Below are positions 29,463 to 38,335 of a stretch of DNA of 64,000 nt, piece after piece (the stretch's first letter is position 1; every line of letters starts with the position of its first letter). Made by a program: the position numbers and the translations under genes. The stretch comes from Borreliella garinii (GTDB lineage: Bacteria; Spirochaetota; Spirochaetia; Borreliales; Borreliaceae). The stretch spans positions 806,001 through 870,000 of the forward strand of contig NZ_CP018744.1 in assembly GCF_001922545.1 (NCBI RefSeq). The letters are read 5' to 3'. The notes under the pieces are model-generated. The model saw only the letters and a program-made list of their open reading frames with translations, was not told the origin of the DNA and did not search any database.

Positions 29463-30023
29463 TTATTTATTGTATATTAAGATAATTATATTTGGAATTA
29501 AAGATAAAATAAACATTATAAAAAAATATATTGGCTCGTTTTCCAAGATATTGATTTTAGGCTTTTTATCAAAGTTTTTTTTAATTGATATTATTGATAT
29601 TAAAGCTATTAGTATGCCAAGTACAGACAGAATAAGTATTTCTAATCCTTCAAGAAATCCGTTGTTCTTATCAAGCGCAAAAAATGTTATTGCAATTAAA
29701 CTGCTATTTGAAAGCATGAAATCGTTTGAATAATTTGACTTTTTATTGTAAATAATAAACATATCATTTAATACCTTAAATAATAATATCAGCATGTAAA
29801 TTAAAATTACATAAAAAATTGGCATTAAAAACAATAAATTGTTCTTTTCAAGTAGTTTATAGAGATAGAATGATATTGAATATATTAATAAAGAGGTAAT
29901 TGTTATTATGATGTATTTCTTTATTAAGATTGCATTATTTTTTATTTTTATGTCCTCAAATCCAACAAAGTGTATTAAAGTTAAGTTGTTAATAATTAAC
30001 CATGTAATCAAATTGTTAGTCAT
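29463..30023 (-). CDS. RnfA/RnfE-like membrane protein without iron-sulfur cysteines
   Basis: This 186-residue protein with about six membrane helices has the RnfA/RnfE/NqrD/NqrE plan. It has an N-terminal helix with NNLTLIHFVGFEDI (12-25), which aligns with the family NNFVLVKFLGLCPF. A middle helix with LSNSSLIAITFFAL aligns with LITTNCAVLGVALL. The two cysteines that hold the intramembrane iron-sulfur centre between RnfA and RnfE are replaced (by Glu23 and Ser107 in my alignment). The gene overlaps the RnfCD-like gene by four bases, which supports a common complex. The homology is read by eye and should be confirmed by a profile search. Confidence 0.7.
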   Translation of the reverse strand: MTNNLITWLIINNLTLIHFVGFEDIKIKNNAILIKKYIIITITSLLIYSISFYLYKLLEKNNLLFLMPIFYVILIYMLILLFKVLNDMFIIYNKKSNYSNDFMLSNSSLIAITFFALDKNNGFLEGLEILILSVLGILIALISIISIKKNFDKKPKINILENEPIYFFIMFILSLIPNIIILIYNK

Positions 30024-32338
30024 AATTTTATTATATCCTTTTTATCCTCTTGAAGTGATTTGAGTGCTTTTCCTTTATTTGTTTTCAAAAAATACATTAT
30101 TTTTTTAATTTTAAAGGTTAAACTATATTTTTTTATTAAGTTTGAGCTTGCTTGTAAGATAAAGATAGATATTATGACCGATAAAGTTTCAAAAGGAATA
30201 TAGCTTAATATTAAAAAGTATATAAATGCCAATAGTGACCCGTAAAGTATTTGCTCAAATTTGAAGTGAGGTGTTATTTGCACTTCTGTTGCCATTGTAA
30301 ATATTAAGAGCATTGGTATTGGGGAAATAAGCAATGTTAACATATCTGAGCTGATGTGGCTTAGCATTCCTATATTATGTGTTATGTATGAGATTGTCAT
30401 TAAACTTATATAAAATAACAATGGTATTAATTTGTTAATTATATATTTGCCAACTATCAACAAGAGTCCAAAATAAAGCAAAATTGGAGATATTTTTTTT
30501 TCATTATTAACTCCTAAAAGACTTTCAATATGAAATCTTGTGACAATTATATTAAAAACGGAAAAAATGTTTTTATTTACAAAGTTTTCAATTGCATCGA
30601 TGTTTTTATTTTCATATCTTGTCAAGGTATTCAAACTTTTAAAATTTTTTATGTTTGGATTTGTGGTAATTATTTCATTCCAGGTTGGAATTATTGATGT
30701 TGAGTTTTTAAGCTCTTCTTGATAGGTTTGCTTAAAACTTACTGGAAAATTTAATACAAAAAACATAAAAGAAATTAATATAGGATTTGCTAAAAATGCT
30801 GATAGCCTGCAAAAGTAAAAGAATACTAAAAAAGTAAACAATAAGGAGGCTATTTTTAGTGTAATTGCTAAATTTAAAGGCAATATAATGCTTATCATTA
30901 AGGCATTATAAACAAAAAAAGACAAACATTTGTAATTAATTTTTAGCATTATTGGTACATAGATTGCTACACTAATAAATATTAGCAGTAAAGTGTCTAT
31001 CATGAATTTTGTATTATTTAGGAAAGAAAACATTAAGCTAGGCAATAATGATAGTATGATAGCAAAGTATATATCTTTTAAATTGTTTTCAGTGTATATT
31101 ACCTCATTTATTAGACTTTCATTTAGAATTTTACCTTTAATTTCTTTTTGAACTTTATGTATTTCTTCTTCTACTTCTTTGTCTGTATATTTAAATATTT
31201 TTAATTTGCTATTATCATTTATTTTTTCATTCTTTAAGTATGAGAAAATAATATCTTCCATTTGTAATGGTGAAAAGCTAGATATAAACAATGCTCTAAT
31301 TTTGTCATATATTGACTTTTTCTTTAATATGGTGATGCTATAAATATCCCTTGTTATTGGTATGTTTAATGTTTCAATTTTTATTTTGTTGGCCGGATTG
31401 TTTAAAAAAATTTCATATTTTTTTGTATCAATTTTTTCGTTTATTAGTTGGCTGAAAGAAGTTCCAATTTTTACTTTCAGTATTCTACTTTTTATTTTTT
31501 TATTTCCATTTATAGCTACAAATTTTTCTTTATAAGGATTGTTATTGTTTATAACAAGATTTGTATTATATAGATCTTCAATATTTACTAATAAAATATT
31601 GTTGAGAGGGTTTATGTCATCTTTTGCATTTTTATTATTGTATAAAAAGTGCATTATCATTTCGTGATTTGTACAAGGATATGCATTTTCTAAAGATTTA
31701 ATTTTTATTTTTCTGTTTTTGAAAATACTTAATTTTTCGAATTCTTTTTTTAGCTTGTCTTTATTTGATATTATTGTGATTTCTTTGAATTTAAATATTT
31801 TGTCGATTATTTGGAATCCTGAAAGAATATCTTCTAATTTTTCTGCCATCAGTGCTTCTGAAATATTTGTAAACACATCTTTTCCGTTTGTTAATAAAAT
31901 CATTTTGTCTATTTTTTTACATTTGTTTATGAACTGAAATAAAGAATTTTCATTAAACCAAGGAATTCCTAGTTGAATTAATTTTGCTAGAGTCTTTTCT
32001 CTTGTTATTTCATCCTCAATTGGGGTTTTTTCGGTTTTTATTTTTCCTTGAAATTTGATTAATGCTGATTTTAATTTTTTACCATCTGGAAAGTTTGCTG
32101 TGTATATTTTTTCCACTATTCCAGATATTGGAGAGTATGTGTATAATTCTATGTTTGAATTTTTAGATAAAATTTGATTTTCTTCTATTTTTTGTTTTTC
32201 AATTATGTATATTATAGATTTTGAATTTTCTGTTTCAAGGGGTATTAGGGCATACTCAGGTATTTGAATCTCGTCAATGTTTATCTCGTATTTATTATAT
32301 TTTTTAAAAATTGTTTTTACTTTTTCTAAGTCTAGCAT
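30020..32338 (-). CDS. RnfC-RnfD-like fusion protein lacking cofactor motifs
   Basis: The 772-residue protein appears to join two Rnf subunits. Residues 1-410 follow RnfC: a barrel-sandwich segment (YTYSPISGIVEKI, 67-79), a remnant of the flavin loop (LGIPWF, 123-128, instead of GLGGAGFP), AYPCTNHEMI (219-228, for KYPxGxEKxLI) and VKIGTSFSQLI (289-299). The ferredoxin part is reduced to SSFSPLQMEDI (353-363) with no CxxCxxC clusters. Residues 425-740 form about ten membrane helices. The stretch IFTMATEVQITPHFKFEQILYG (679-700) corresponds to the RnfD FMATDPVTSP signature, but no SGAT flavinylation motif is visible. Function is unknown; electron transfer by the usual route looks impossible. 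Confidence 0.7.
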   Translation of the reverse strand: MLDLEKVKTIFKKYNKYEINIDEIQIPEYALIPLETENSKSIIYIIEKQKIEENQILSKNSNIELYTYSPISGIVEKIYTANFPDGKKLKSALIKFQGKIKTEKTPIEDEITREKTLAKLIQLGIPWFNENSLFQFINKCKKIDKMILLTNGKDVFTNISEALMAEKLEDILSGFQIIDKIFKFKEITIISNKDKLKKEFEKLSIFKNRKIKIKSLENAYPCTNHEMIMHFLYNNKNAKDDINPLNNILLVNIEDLYNTNLVINNNNPYKEKFVAINGNKKIKSRILKVKIGTSFSQLINEKIDTKKYEIFLNNPANKIKIETLNIPITRDIYSITILKKKSIYDKIRALFISSFSPLQMEDIIFSYLKNEKINDNSKLKIFKYTDKEVEEEIHKVQKEIKGKILNESLINEVIYTENNLKDIYFAIILSLLPSLMFSFLNNTKFMIDTLLLIFISVAIYVPIMLKINYKCLSFFVYNALMISIILPLNLAITLKIASLLFTFLVFFYFCRLSAFLANPILISFMFFVLNFPVSFKQTYQEELKNSTSIIPTWNEIITTNPNIKNFKSLNTLTRYENKNIDAIENFVNKNIFSVFNIIVTRFHIESLLGVNNEKKISPILLYFGLLLIVGKYIINKLIPLLFYISLMTISYITHNIGMLSHISSDMLTLLISPIPMLLIFTMATEVQITPHFKFEQILYGSLLAFIYFLILSYIPFETLSVIISIFILQASSNLIKKYSLTFKIKKIMYFLKTNKGKALKSLQEDKKDIIKL

Positions 32339-32345
32339 TAGCTAT

Positions 32346-33818
32346 CTATCCTTGAATATATTTTTTATAGGTTTTTTCATTTATGTTTAAAAGAATTGTA
32401 AATCTTATTGCTTTAAATAGGAATAGTAATACAAAGAAAGGCAAAGAGAATAAGAAGAGCATTTTGTAATTTTTTTTATCTATATTGATATTATTCTTAT
32501 TTTCTTTATATATTAGGATTGGGTTTTTATTGTTTAAAAACAGACTTGCAAGATCTTTTTTAAGAGCCTCATCAATAAATGATTTGTCTACTTCGTAAAC
32601 GGTTTTAGGATTAATTTCTATCTTGTCGTTTTTGACTTCAAAGTAATTTTCTTTTATATTTTTAGGAATTTTTCCATATTTAGCAGTAATATTGTATTTT
32701 AGTTCGTTTTGATAAAGAATATGGGATAGATACCCTACAATATTGGGCATGTCTTTATTATATCCTAGCATTATATAAATATTGTTAGGATTTAAATAAT
32801 CGAAATAATTTAATTTTTTACTGTAAAGGTAGTTGATGTTTTTATAAGAATTTAGTATATAACTTGAATAAGCGAATGGCATCAATGAGAGTGTAAATAG
32901 CAGCAGATGTATTGCTATTTTAAATTTTAAAGTTTTTTTTTCTTCTTTTCTTCTCTCTTTAATTTCGATTGGAAATAAGAATGTATCTTTAAAATTGCTT
33001 TCTGTTTTGATCCAGCTGAAAATTAAAAAAATGCAAAGGGCTGGTATTGCAACAAATGCAATAAAAGTGGGATCAATATTTGTAGTAAAAAAGGCCGTGA
33101 TTGTAATGAAATATAGAGTTGCGAATGTAAAGAAAAATAGTAAGTGTTTTATTTTTGTTATTAGTGTTAAAAAATTTATTTCTTTTAAATATATTTTATT
33201 GTAATTTTTGTTAAAACTATTGATTATTGAAAATAACAAATAAGAGAGAACTGTAAATGGATAAAAATACATTATTTCTTTACTTATTATAAAAGTAAGT
33301 GATGAGATTAATAGAAAAATTAAAGTAAATATAGAGTTTGCTGGATCTAAAAAAATTAATAAAATTATTATGATTAAAAATATTATGCTTGAAAAAAAAT
33401 TAATTTTTGTTTTGTAGTCAGCAGAATGCATGTCGACATTAATATTGAGCTCTTTTTTTAGGTTTTTAAAATTTATAGTTTTAAACCTGTTTTCAACATA
33501 AAGAAGTTTTTTATTTTCTATGTTAAAAAGATTGGGAAGTTTTTTTAAAAATATATTTTTTCTCAAGTCAAGATTGTTAAGTTTGTTTGTTTCATTTATT
33601 GTGATTTTTTTATTTTCGGGAAAGTCTAAAATGTCAATTTTAGTTGTGTATTCTGAGATTGTTTTGTATCCTAATGAATTTATGTATTCATTAGCAGTTT
33701 TTAGGTCTGCTTCATTTGTGAAGTATAGGGGTTTATAATCTCCAAATTGAGCTACATTGCATGAATTGATAAGTGGCATTGTTGCAATTAAACACAAAAG
33801 ACTTAAAAAGCGCACCAT
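32346..33818 (-). CDS. Membrane lipoprotein, unknown, next to the Rnf-like pair
   Basis: The N-terminus has a lipoprotein-type signal (LIATMPLINSC, Cys20). A roughly 120-residue extracytoplasmic domain follows, then several membrane helices (from about 143, 165, 225, 255 and 310), a second soluble domain and a last helix near the C-terminus. I do not recognise a family. It is seven bases upstream of the RnfCD-like gene, so the three genes probably form one functional unit. It lacks the single-helix, SGAT-containing plan of RnfG and the ferredoxin plan of RnfB. Confidence 0.72.
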   Translation of the reverse strand: MVRFLSLLCLIATMPLINSCNVAQFGDYKPLYFTNEADLKTANEYINSLGYKTISEYTTKIDILDFPENKKITINETNKLNNLDLRKNIFLKKLPNLFNIENKKLLYVENRFKTINFKNLKKELNINVDMHSADYKTKINFFSSIIFLIIIILLIFLDPANSIFTLIFLLISSLTFIISKEIMYFYPFTVLSYLLFSIINSFNKNYNKIYLKEINFLTLITKIKHLLFFFTFATLYFITITAFFTTNIDPTFIAFVAIPALCIFLIFSWIKTESNFKDTFLFPIEIKERRKEEKKTLKFKIAIHLLLFTLSLMPFAYSSYILNSYKNINYLYSKKLNYFDYLNPNNIYIMLGYNKDMPNIVGYLSHILYQNELKYNITAKYGKIPKNIKENYFEVKNDKIEINPKTVYEVDKSFIDEALKKDLASLFLNNKNPILIYKENKNNINIDKKNYKMLFLFSLPFFVLLFLFKAIRFTILLNINEKTYKKYIQG

Positions 33819-33834
33819 TTATTTTTTCCCTGTG

Positions 33835-34296
33835 CTATAAATAGCACACAATATATGCAGAGACTATTCCTATTATTATGCCCGTTAGAACCTCTTTCTT
33901 TTTGTGTCCCTTGACTACTTTTATTTCTGTTGTGTCAATTTTTATTTCTTTTTTTAATTTTTCTGACAATGCATTCAAATATTCTGCCTGAACCCCAGAC
34001 ATATATCTTACTCCGAAAGAATCTCTTATTGTAATAAGAGCAAAGGCAAGAGCTATTATAAAATTTGTACCTATCCCTTCAGTTATTGCAATTGAGGTTG
34101 AAAGGGCAGTGACTGTTGATGAATGACTGCTTGGCATGCCTCCTGTTTCTAGAAAAATTTTTTTTAAAAGATGCACTGGAGTTAGTTTTAACTTTCTTGT
34201 TTTTACAGTTTGGATGCCATATTTAATTACTTGAGCAGAAATTCCTGATACAAGACAAGATAAAAAAAGATCATTGGTAAGCAATGCCCTTATCAT
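33835..34296 (-). CDS. Divergent PAP2 (DUF212/YuiD) family membrane protein
   Basis: The 153-residue protein has the DUF212 signature GGMPSSHSSTV (histidine and serines of an acid phosphatase/haloperoxidase-like site), RDSFGVRYMSG and VKGHKKKEVLTGIIIG. It has three to four membrane helices. Family members are predicted lipid-phosphate phosphatases, but the substrate is unproven. It is 16 bases upstream of the unknown membrane lipoprotein gene and 14 downstream of the aminopeptidase gene. Confidence 0.85.
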   Translation of the reverse strand: MIRALLTNDLFLSCLVSGISAQVIKYGIQTVKTRKLKLTPVHLLKKIFLETGGMPSSHSSTVTALSTSIAITEGIGTNFIIALAFALITIRDSFGVRYMSGVQAEYLNALSEKLKKEIKIDTTEIKVVKGHKKKEVLTGIIIGIVSAYIVCYL

Positions 34297-34310
34297 TATT
34301 AAACCCCCTT

Positions 34311-35549
34311 TTATATTGCAAATTTGCCAGCCCTTATTATTGCGTATTCTTTTCCATTTTTATCTACACCAATGACATCCAAGTCATCGCTTCCAATCAT
34401 TAAATCTGTATGTATTAATGAAACATTGCATCCGTAATTTAGTTTATCTGTGTCAGTTTTTAAATCTTCTTGGTTACTTAAACAAGATGGATATGCAGCT
34501 CCTAGTGCTATGTGGCAACTTGCATTCTCATCATACAATGTGCTGTAAAAAATAAGATTGCTTTTATAAATAGGGGAACTGCTGTCAACTAGTGCTACTT
34601 CTCCTATATATTTTGCTTGAATGTCGGTTTCAATGTGTGATTTTAATATTTCTTTTTGCTTCTCATCACTACAGCCAAAGTCAACAACTTTTCCATTTTC
34701 GAATTTTAACCATATTCCGGATATTAATGTCCCAAGCACCATGACAGGGCGGGTGGCATAAACAATTCCTTTTGTTTTTTTATAGTTTGGAGTTGTAAAA
34801 ACTTCTTCTGTTGGCATATTGGCATTAAATTCTATTTCTGTTCCTTTGATTTTTTCGCTTCCACCTGTCCATAGGGAAGTTTCAAGCAGATATACTTCCA
34901 GGTTTGTTTTTTCGTTTTTAAAAATTACCTTTTCTAGGTTAAGTTCATTTAATATTTTACATCTTTTATGAAGTCTTTCTCCATGGGATTCCCATTCTTT
35001 TATTGGATTTTCTCTATCAAGTAACAATATTTCCTTTTGTATTTTGAAAAATTCTTCTAAGGTTTCATTTCCTTCTTTTTTATTTAAAACCTTGGAAGCC
35101 CATTTTGGACCTGGCGAACAAACAACACACCAAGCTATTTCGTTGCTCATTATTGCTTGTGATAAGGTTTTGCTTGCCAGATTTAATGCTTTTTGATAAA
35201 TTGACATTTTTTGACCAATGTTTTCTTTTAAGTCTTCAAAATTTTCTGTATCATCGACGTTTATTCTTGCCCATTTATCTTGAACCATTTCTTCTAAAAA
35301 ACTCTTTTCGAAATTTGGAACAAATTCTAAGCTTTTCTCTTGTGAGAATTTTAACCTTGATTTTAAAATATCAATGTCTTTAATATTTAGTTTGACATAC
35401 TTAGCCCCATGTTCATAAGCTTTTTTTGCTAATATTTTCAAAAAATTGTAATTTTCGATTGAACCTTGAATTAAAACACATTGATTTTTTTGTAAATTAA
35501 TTCCCTTTAAAATTATAAGTTCTGCATATTTTATTAAATCTTTCTCCAT
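34311..35549 (-). CDS. M29 family (thermophilic-type) aminopeptidase
   Basis: The 412-residue cytoplasmic metallopeptidase removes N-terminal amino acids from peptides. M29 features are visible: FNANMPTEEVFTTPN (metal and catalytic Glu), GEVALVDSSSPI, NASCHIALGAAYP, and the metal-binding end NVSLIHTDLMIGS. The length fits the family (about 410). The start codon follows the HAD gene's stop directly, with AGAGGA in the last codons of that gene as ribosome site. Borrelia depends on imported peptides, so an exopeptidase for amino-acid supply fits. Confidence 0.9.
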   Translation of the reverse strand: MEKDLIKYAELIILKGINLQKNQCVLIQGSIENYNFLKILAKKAYEHGAKYVKLNIKDIDILKSRLKFSQEKSLEFVPNFEKSFLEEMVQDKWARINVDDTENFEDLKENIGQKMSIYQKALNLASKTLSQAIMSNEIAWCVVCSPGPKWASKVLNKKEGNETLEEFFKIQKEILLLDRENPIKEWESHGERLHKRCKILNELNLEKVIFKNEKTNLEVYLLETSLWTGGSEKIKGTEIEFNANMPTEEVFTTPNYKKTKGIVYATRPVMVLGTLISGIWLKFENGKVVDFGCSDEKQKEILKSHIETDIQAKYIGEVALVDSSSPIYKSNLIFYSTLYDENASCHIALGAAYPSCLSNQEDLKTDTDKLNYGCNVSLIHTDLMIGSDDLDVIGVDKNGKEYAIIRAGKFAI

Positions 35550-36440
35550 TTATTCCTCTCGAATAGGTTCTTCTAAAACGTTATCATTAATGTAATTTGC
35601 AACAGCTTCTTCATCATTTGTCCCTATTACTTCTAAGTAAGGTAGCATTGCTTTTAATCTATAATTTGAATTTCTCATTAGTAATCCCTTTTTTACATTT
35701 TCTAGCATATCAGTATCATTAAATCCATCTCCAAAAGCTATGGTTTCGCTTAAATCAATATTGATGGTTTTTAGAACTTCTTTTAATGCATTTCCCTTTG
35801 AGACTTTATGATCTACAATTTCTAGTGAATTTGGAGTAGAAAGGTATGTATTTATTTCTCCTTTGTATTTATCTAAAATCATCGCTTCATATTCTATTAA
35901 ACTTTCTTCTTTGCCGGCTAATATTATTTTTGCAACATTTTCAAAATTTTCAAGCTCATTAAAGTCTTTAATTTCTTTAATTTTATTGACTGGACTGACT
36001 ATTTCATGTCTTAAGAGATTAGATTTTTTTCTAAATTTTTGGCATTGGTCAATTGCAATTTTAGTTTTGATATCAATATTTAATTGGTCGTCATATTGAT
36101 CTGCTTTATGTAAAAAATGAGGTATGTGACTAAACTTTTTGTCTCTTAAATTTAAAATTTTCTTTACCACTTTAGGAGATAAATTATGACTTTTTATTAA
36201 TTCCCATTCTTGGTTGTAAACTTTTGCTCCGTTTAATGTAATGAAAAATGAAACTTGCAGTTGATCTATTTTTTTTGTAATTTGAATGATTTCATTCTTG
36301 CTTCTTCCTGTTGCTATTATGAATTTCTTTTTTTCTTTTGTTAATTTTTTAATTACAAGTTCTGTAAAGGCTCCAATATAGCTTTTTGATAGTAAAAGAG
36401 TGCCATCAAGATCAGAGGCAACCGCCTTAATATTTTTCAT
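35550..36440 (-). CDS. Cof-type HAD phosphatase
   Basis: The 296-residue protein has the HAD motif I ASDLDGTLL (nucleophile Asp and acid/base Asp), motif II in FIIATGRS, and the C-terminal FGDGFNDTDML. A C2-type cap lies between. Cof-type enzymes dephosphorylate sugar phosphates or cofactors such as PLP and FMN; the substrate is not predictable here. It is the first gene of the long minus-strand block, with AAAGGA before the ATG and an extended -10 promoter at 36473. Confidence 0.87.
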   Translation of the reverse strand: MKNIKAVASDLDGTLLLSKSYIGAFTELVIKKLTKEKKKFIIATGRSKNEIIQITKKIDQLQVSFFITLNGAKVYNQEWELIKSHNLSPKVVKKILNLRDKKFSHIPHFLHKADQYDDQLNIDIKTKIAIDQCQKFRKKSNLLRHEIVSPVNKIKEIKDFNELENFENVAKIILAGKEESLIEYEAMILDKYKGEINTYLSTPNSLEIVDHKVSKGNALKEVLKTINIDLSETIAFGDGFNDTDMLENVKKGLLMRNSNYRLKAMLPYLEVIGTNDEEAVANYINDNVLEEPIREE

Positions 36441-36472
36441 ACTTTATCCTTTAGGAGTTAATTTCAAGCTAA

Positions 36473-36481
36473 ATTATATCA
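36473..36481 (-). promoter_or_regulatory. Extended -10 promoter of the 14.5 kb minus-strand block
   Basis: The minus strand reads TGATATAAT at 36481-36473, a perfect TGn-TATAAT. The start near 36466 precedes the HAD gene by about 26 bases. No convincing -35 is present. It is the only strong promoter I saw upstream of the run of abutting genes to 21886. Confidence 0.55.
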
Positions 36482-36517
36482 TATATCAAATAATTTTTTT
36501 TTAAATTGATAATTATT

Positions 36518-36526
36518 TGGTATACT
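36518..36526 (+). promoter_or_regulatory. Extended -10 promoter for the M24 peptidase operon
   Basis: TGGTATACT (TGn plus TATACT) lies 31 bases before the TTG start at 36557. Transcription should begin near 36533. This excludes the ATG at 36506, which lies inside the promoter. Confidence 0.55.
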
Positions 36527-36556
36527 AGTATTAATAGTTATATAAAGGGGATTTTT

Positions 36557-38335
36557 TTGGATATTAATAAAAGATTAGCTTTACTTAGAGATCATATGAG
36601 GAGAAATGGAGTTGATGCTTATTTGGTAACAGGTTATGATCCTCATTTTAGCGAATATTCTCATGAAAGGTATGGTGCTCGCAAGTTTATTACAGGTTTT
36701 TCTGGCAGCTTTGGCACAGTAATTATAACATTATCCAAAGCTGTTCTTTTCACGGATGGTAGATATTTTTTACAGGCCGATCAAGAACTTAAGGGAGCTG
36801 AAGTTACATTAATAAAGCTTGGAGTAAAAGGATCTCCTGATATTTTTACGTATATAAATTTAAATTTACAAGAATCAAAGCTTGGAATTTACTCTGATGA
36901 GATTAGTATAAAGTTTTATAAAGAGTTGTCTAGAAAATGTAAAAATACACATATTGAGGTTTTAAATCAGGATCTAATTGATTTAATTTGGGAATCTAGA
37001 CCCCAGCTTGAGTTTAGCCATGTAGTTGAATTGATTGATACTGAGAAAAATAATAAAAGAGTTGAAAAAATCAAATCTATTTATTTGACCTTAGAAAATA
37101 ATTTGGCAGATTTTTATGTTATTACTGCTCTTGATGAGATTGCTTGGATATTGAATTTAAGAGGTTCAGATGTTAAAGAATCTGCATTGTTTTATTCGTT
37201 TCTTTTAATATCTAGAAATAAAGATCAAAAAAACGTTCTTTTTATTGATACAAAAAAACTTGATTTAAGTGTTAAAGAAGCACTTGAAATTGAAAATTTT
37301 GAAATAGAGGCTTATAGCAATTTTTATTGTTATTTGGATCGAATAAAACATAAAGGTAAATTTTTTGTTTCATTTTATACTAATGTTAGGGTTTTAAAGC
37401 TTCTTGGCGAGAACAATGTCATTTTGGGAGAGAGTATTATAGGCGATCTTAAGGCAGTAAAAACTGATTATGAACTTCTCAAGATGAAAGAAGCGCATGT
37501 TATTGATGCTATTGGCTTGATTAAATTTTTACATAAGTTTAAAAGCCTGAGTAAGGCAGAATTAGCTGAGTTAGACGAAATAGACATTGCTGATATGCTT
37601 TTGCATTTCAGGAAATTAAATAAAGACTTTTTTAGCTCTAGCTTTGACTCAATAGTTGGTTTTAAAGAAAATGGAGCTCTTCCGCATTATAAGCCTAAAA
37701 GAGGCAAAAAAATCAATGCCAATGGTCTTCTTTTGATTGATTCTGGTGGTTCTTATTTTGGACTTGGGACTACAGACGTTACAAGAGTTTTTCTAATAGG
37801 GAATGCTTCTAGTGAAGAAAAGCATGACTATACTTTGGTTCTTAAGGCTTTTATTAGTCTTGCTTCTTTAAAGTTCCCATATGGATCTTCAGGGGCTTTT
37901 CTTGATGGAATTTGTAGATTGCCGCTTTTAAAAAATGAATTGAATTTTATTCATGGCACTGGGCATGGCGTTGGTTTTTTTCTTAATGTTCATGAACTTC
38001 CAGTTTCGATTAGTCCTAATTCTAACTATCCTTTTAAAGGATCCGAGGTGGTTTCAATTGAGCCCGGTCTTTATCGAACATTTAGTCATGGGATAAGGAT
38101 TGAAAATTTAGTTTTTGTAAAGCAAGCTTTTACAAATGACTTTGGAACTTTTTTAGAATTTGAAAATTTAACTCTTATTCCTTTTGAAAAGGAATTGATA
38201 GTAAAAGAAATGCTCTCGGAGGACGAGTTAAATTATATCAATAATTATCATGAATATGTGTTTTTAACTTTAAAAGAACATTTTAATGATGAAGGGGAGT
38301 TGGAATTTTTAGCAAAGCTTACAAGTAGAATATGA
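36557..38335 (+). CDS. M24 family Xaa-Pro aminopeptidase
   Basis: The 592-residue enzyme removes N-terminal residues from peptides with proline in position 2. It has two creatinase-like N-terminal domains and the pita-bread M24 domain with the expected dimetal ligands: LLIDSGG and TTDVTR (two Asp), HGTGHGVGFFLNVHE (His), and SIEPGLY and GIRIENL (two Glu). The length matches eukaryote-like aminopeptidase P forms. The start is TTG 36557 with AAAGGGGA at 36544-36551. An ATG at 36506 in frame is rejected because it lies upstream of the promoter start. It overlaps the next gene by four bases. Confidence 0.9.
   Translation: MDINKRLALLRDHMRRNGVDAYLVTGYDPHFSEYSHERYGARKFITGFSGSFGTVIITLSKAVLFTDGRYFLQADQELKGAEVTLIKLGVKGSPDIFTYINLNLQESKLGIYSDEISIKFYKELSRKCKNTHIEVLNQDLIDLIWESRPQLEFSHVVELIDTEKNNKRVEKIKSIYLTLENNLADFYVITALDEIAWILNLRGSDVKESALFYSFLLISRNKDQKNVLFIDTKKLDLSVKEALEIENFEIEAYSNFYCYLDRIKHKGKFFVSFYTNVRVLKLLGENNVILGESIIGDLKAVKTDYELLKMKEAHVIDAIGLIKFLHKFKSLSKAELAELDEIDIADMLLHFRKLNKDFFSSSFDSIVGFKENGALPHYKPKRGKKINANGLLLIDSGGSYFGLGTTDVTRVFLIGNASSEEKHDYTLVLKAFISLASLKFPYGSSGAFLDGICRLPLLKNELNFIHGTGHGVGFFLNVHELPVSISPNSNYPFKGSEVVSIEPGLYRTFSHGIRIENLVFVKQAFTNDFGTFLEFENLTLIPFEKELIVKEMLSEDELNYINNYHEYVFLTLKEHFNDEGELEFLAKLTSRI

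Noticed and set aside
36506..36526. TTGATA (36506-36511) with TATACT (36521-36526) as a normal -35/-10 pair
   Set aside because: The spacer is only nine bases; the extended -10 reading is better.
36506..36556. ATG 36506 as start of the M24 peptidase
   Set aside because: It overlaps the extended -10 promoter; TTG 36557 has AAAGGGGA at good spacing.
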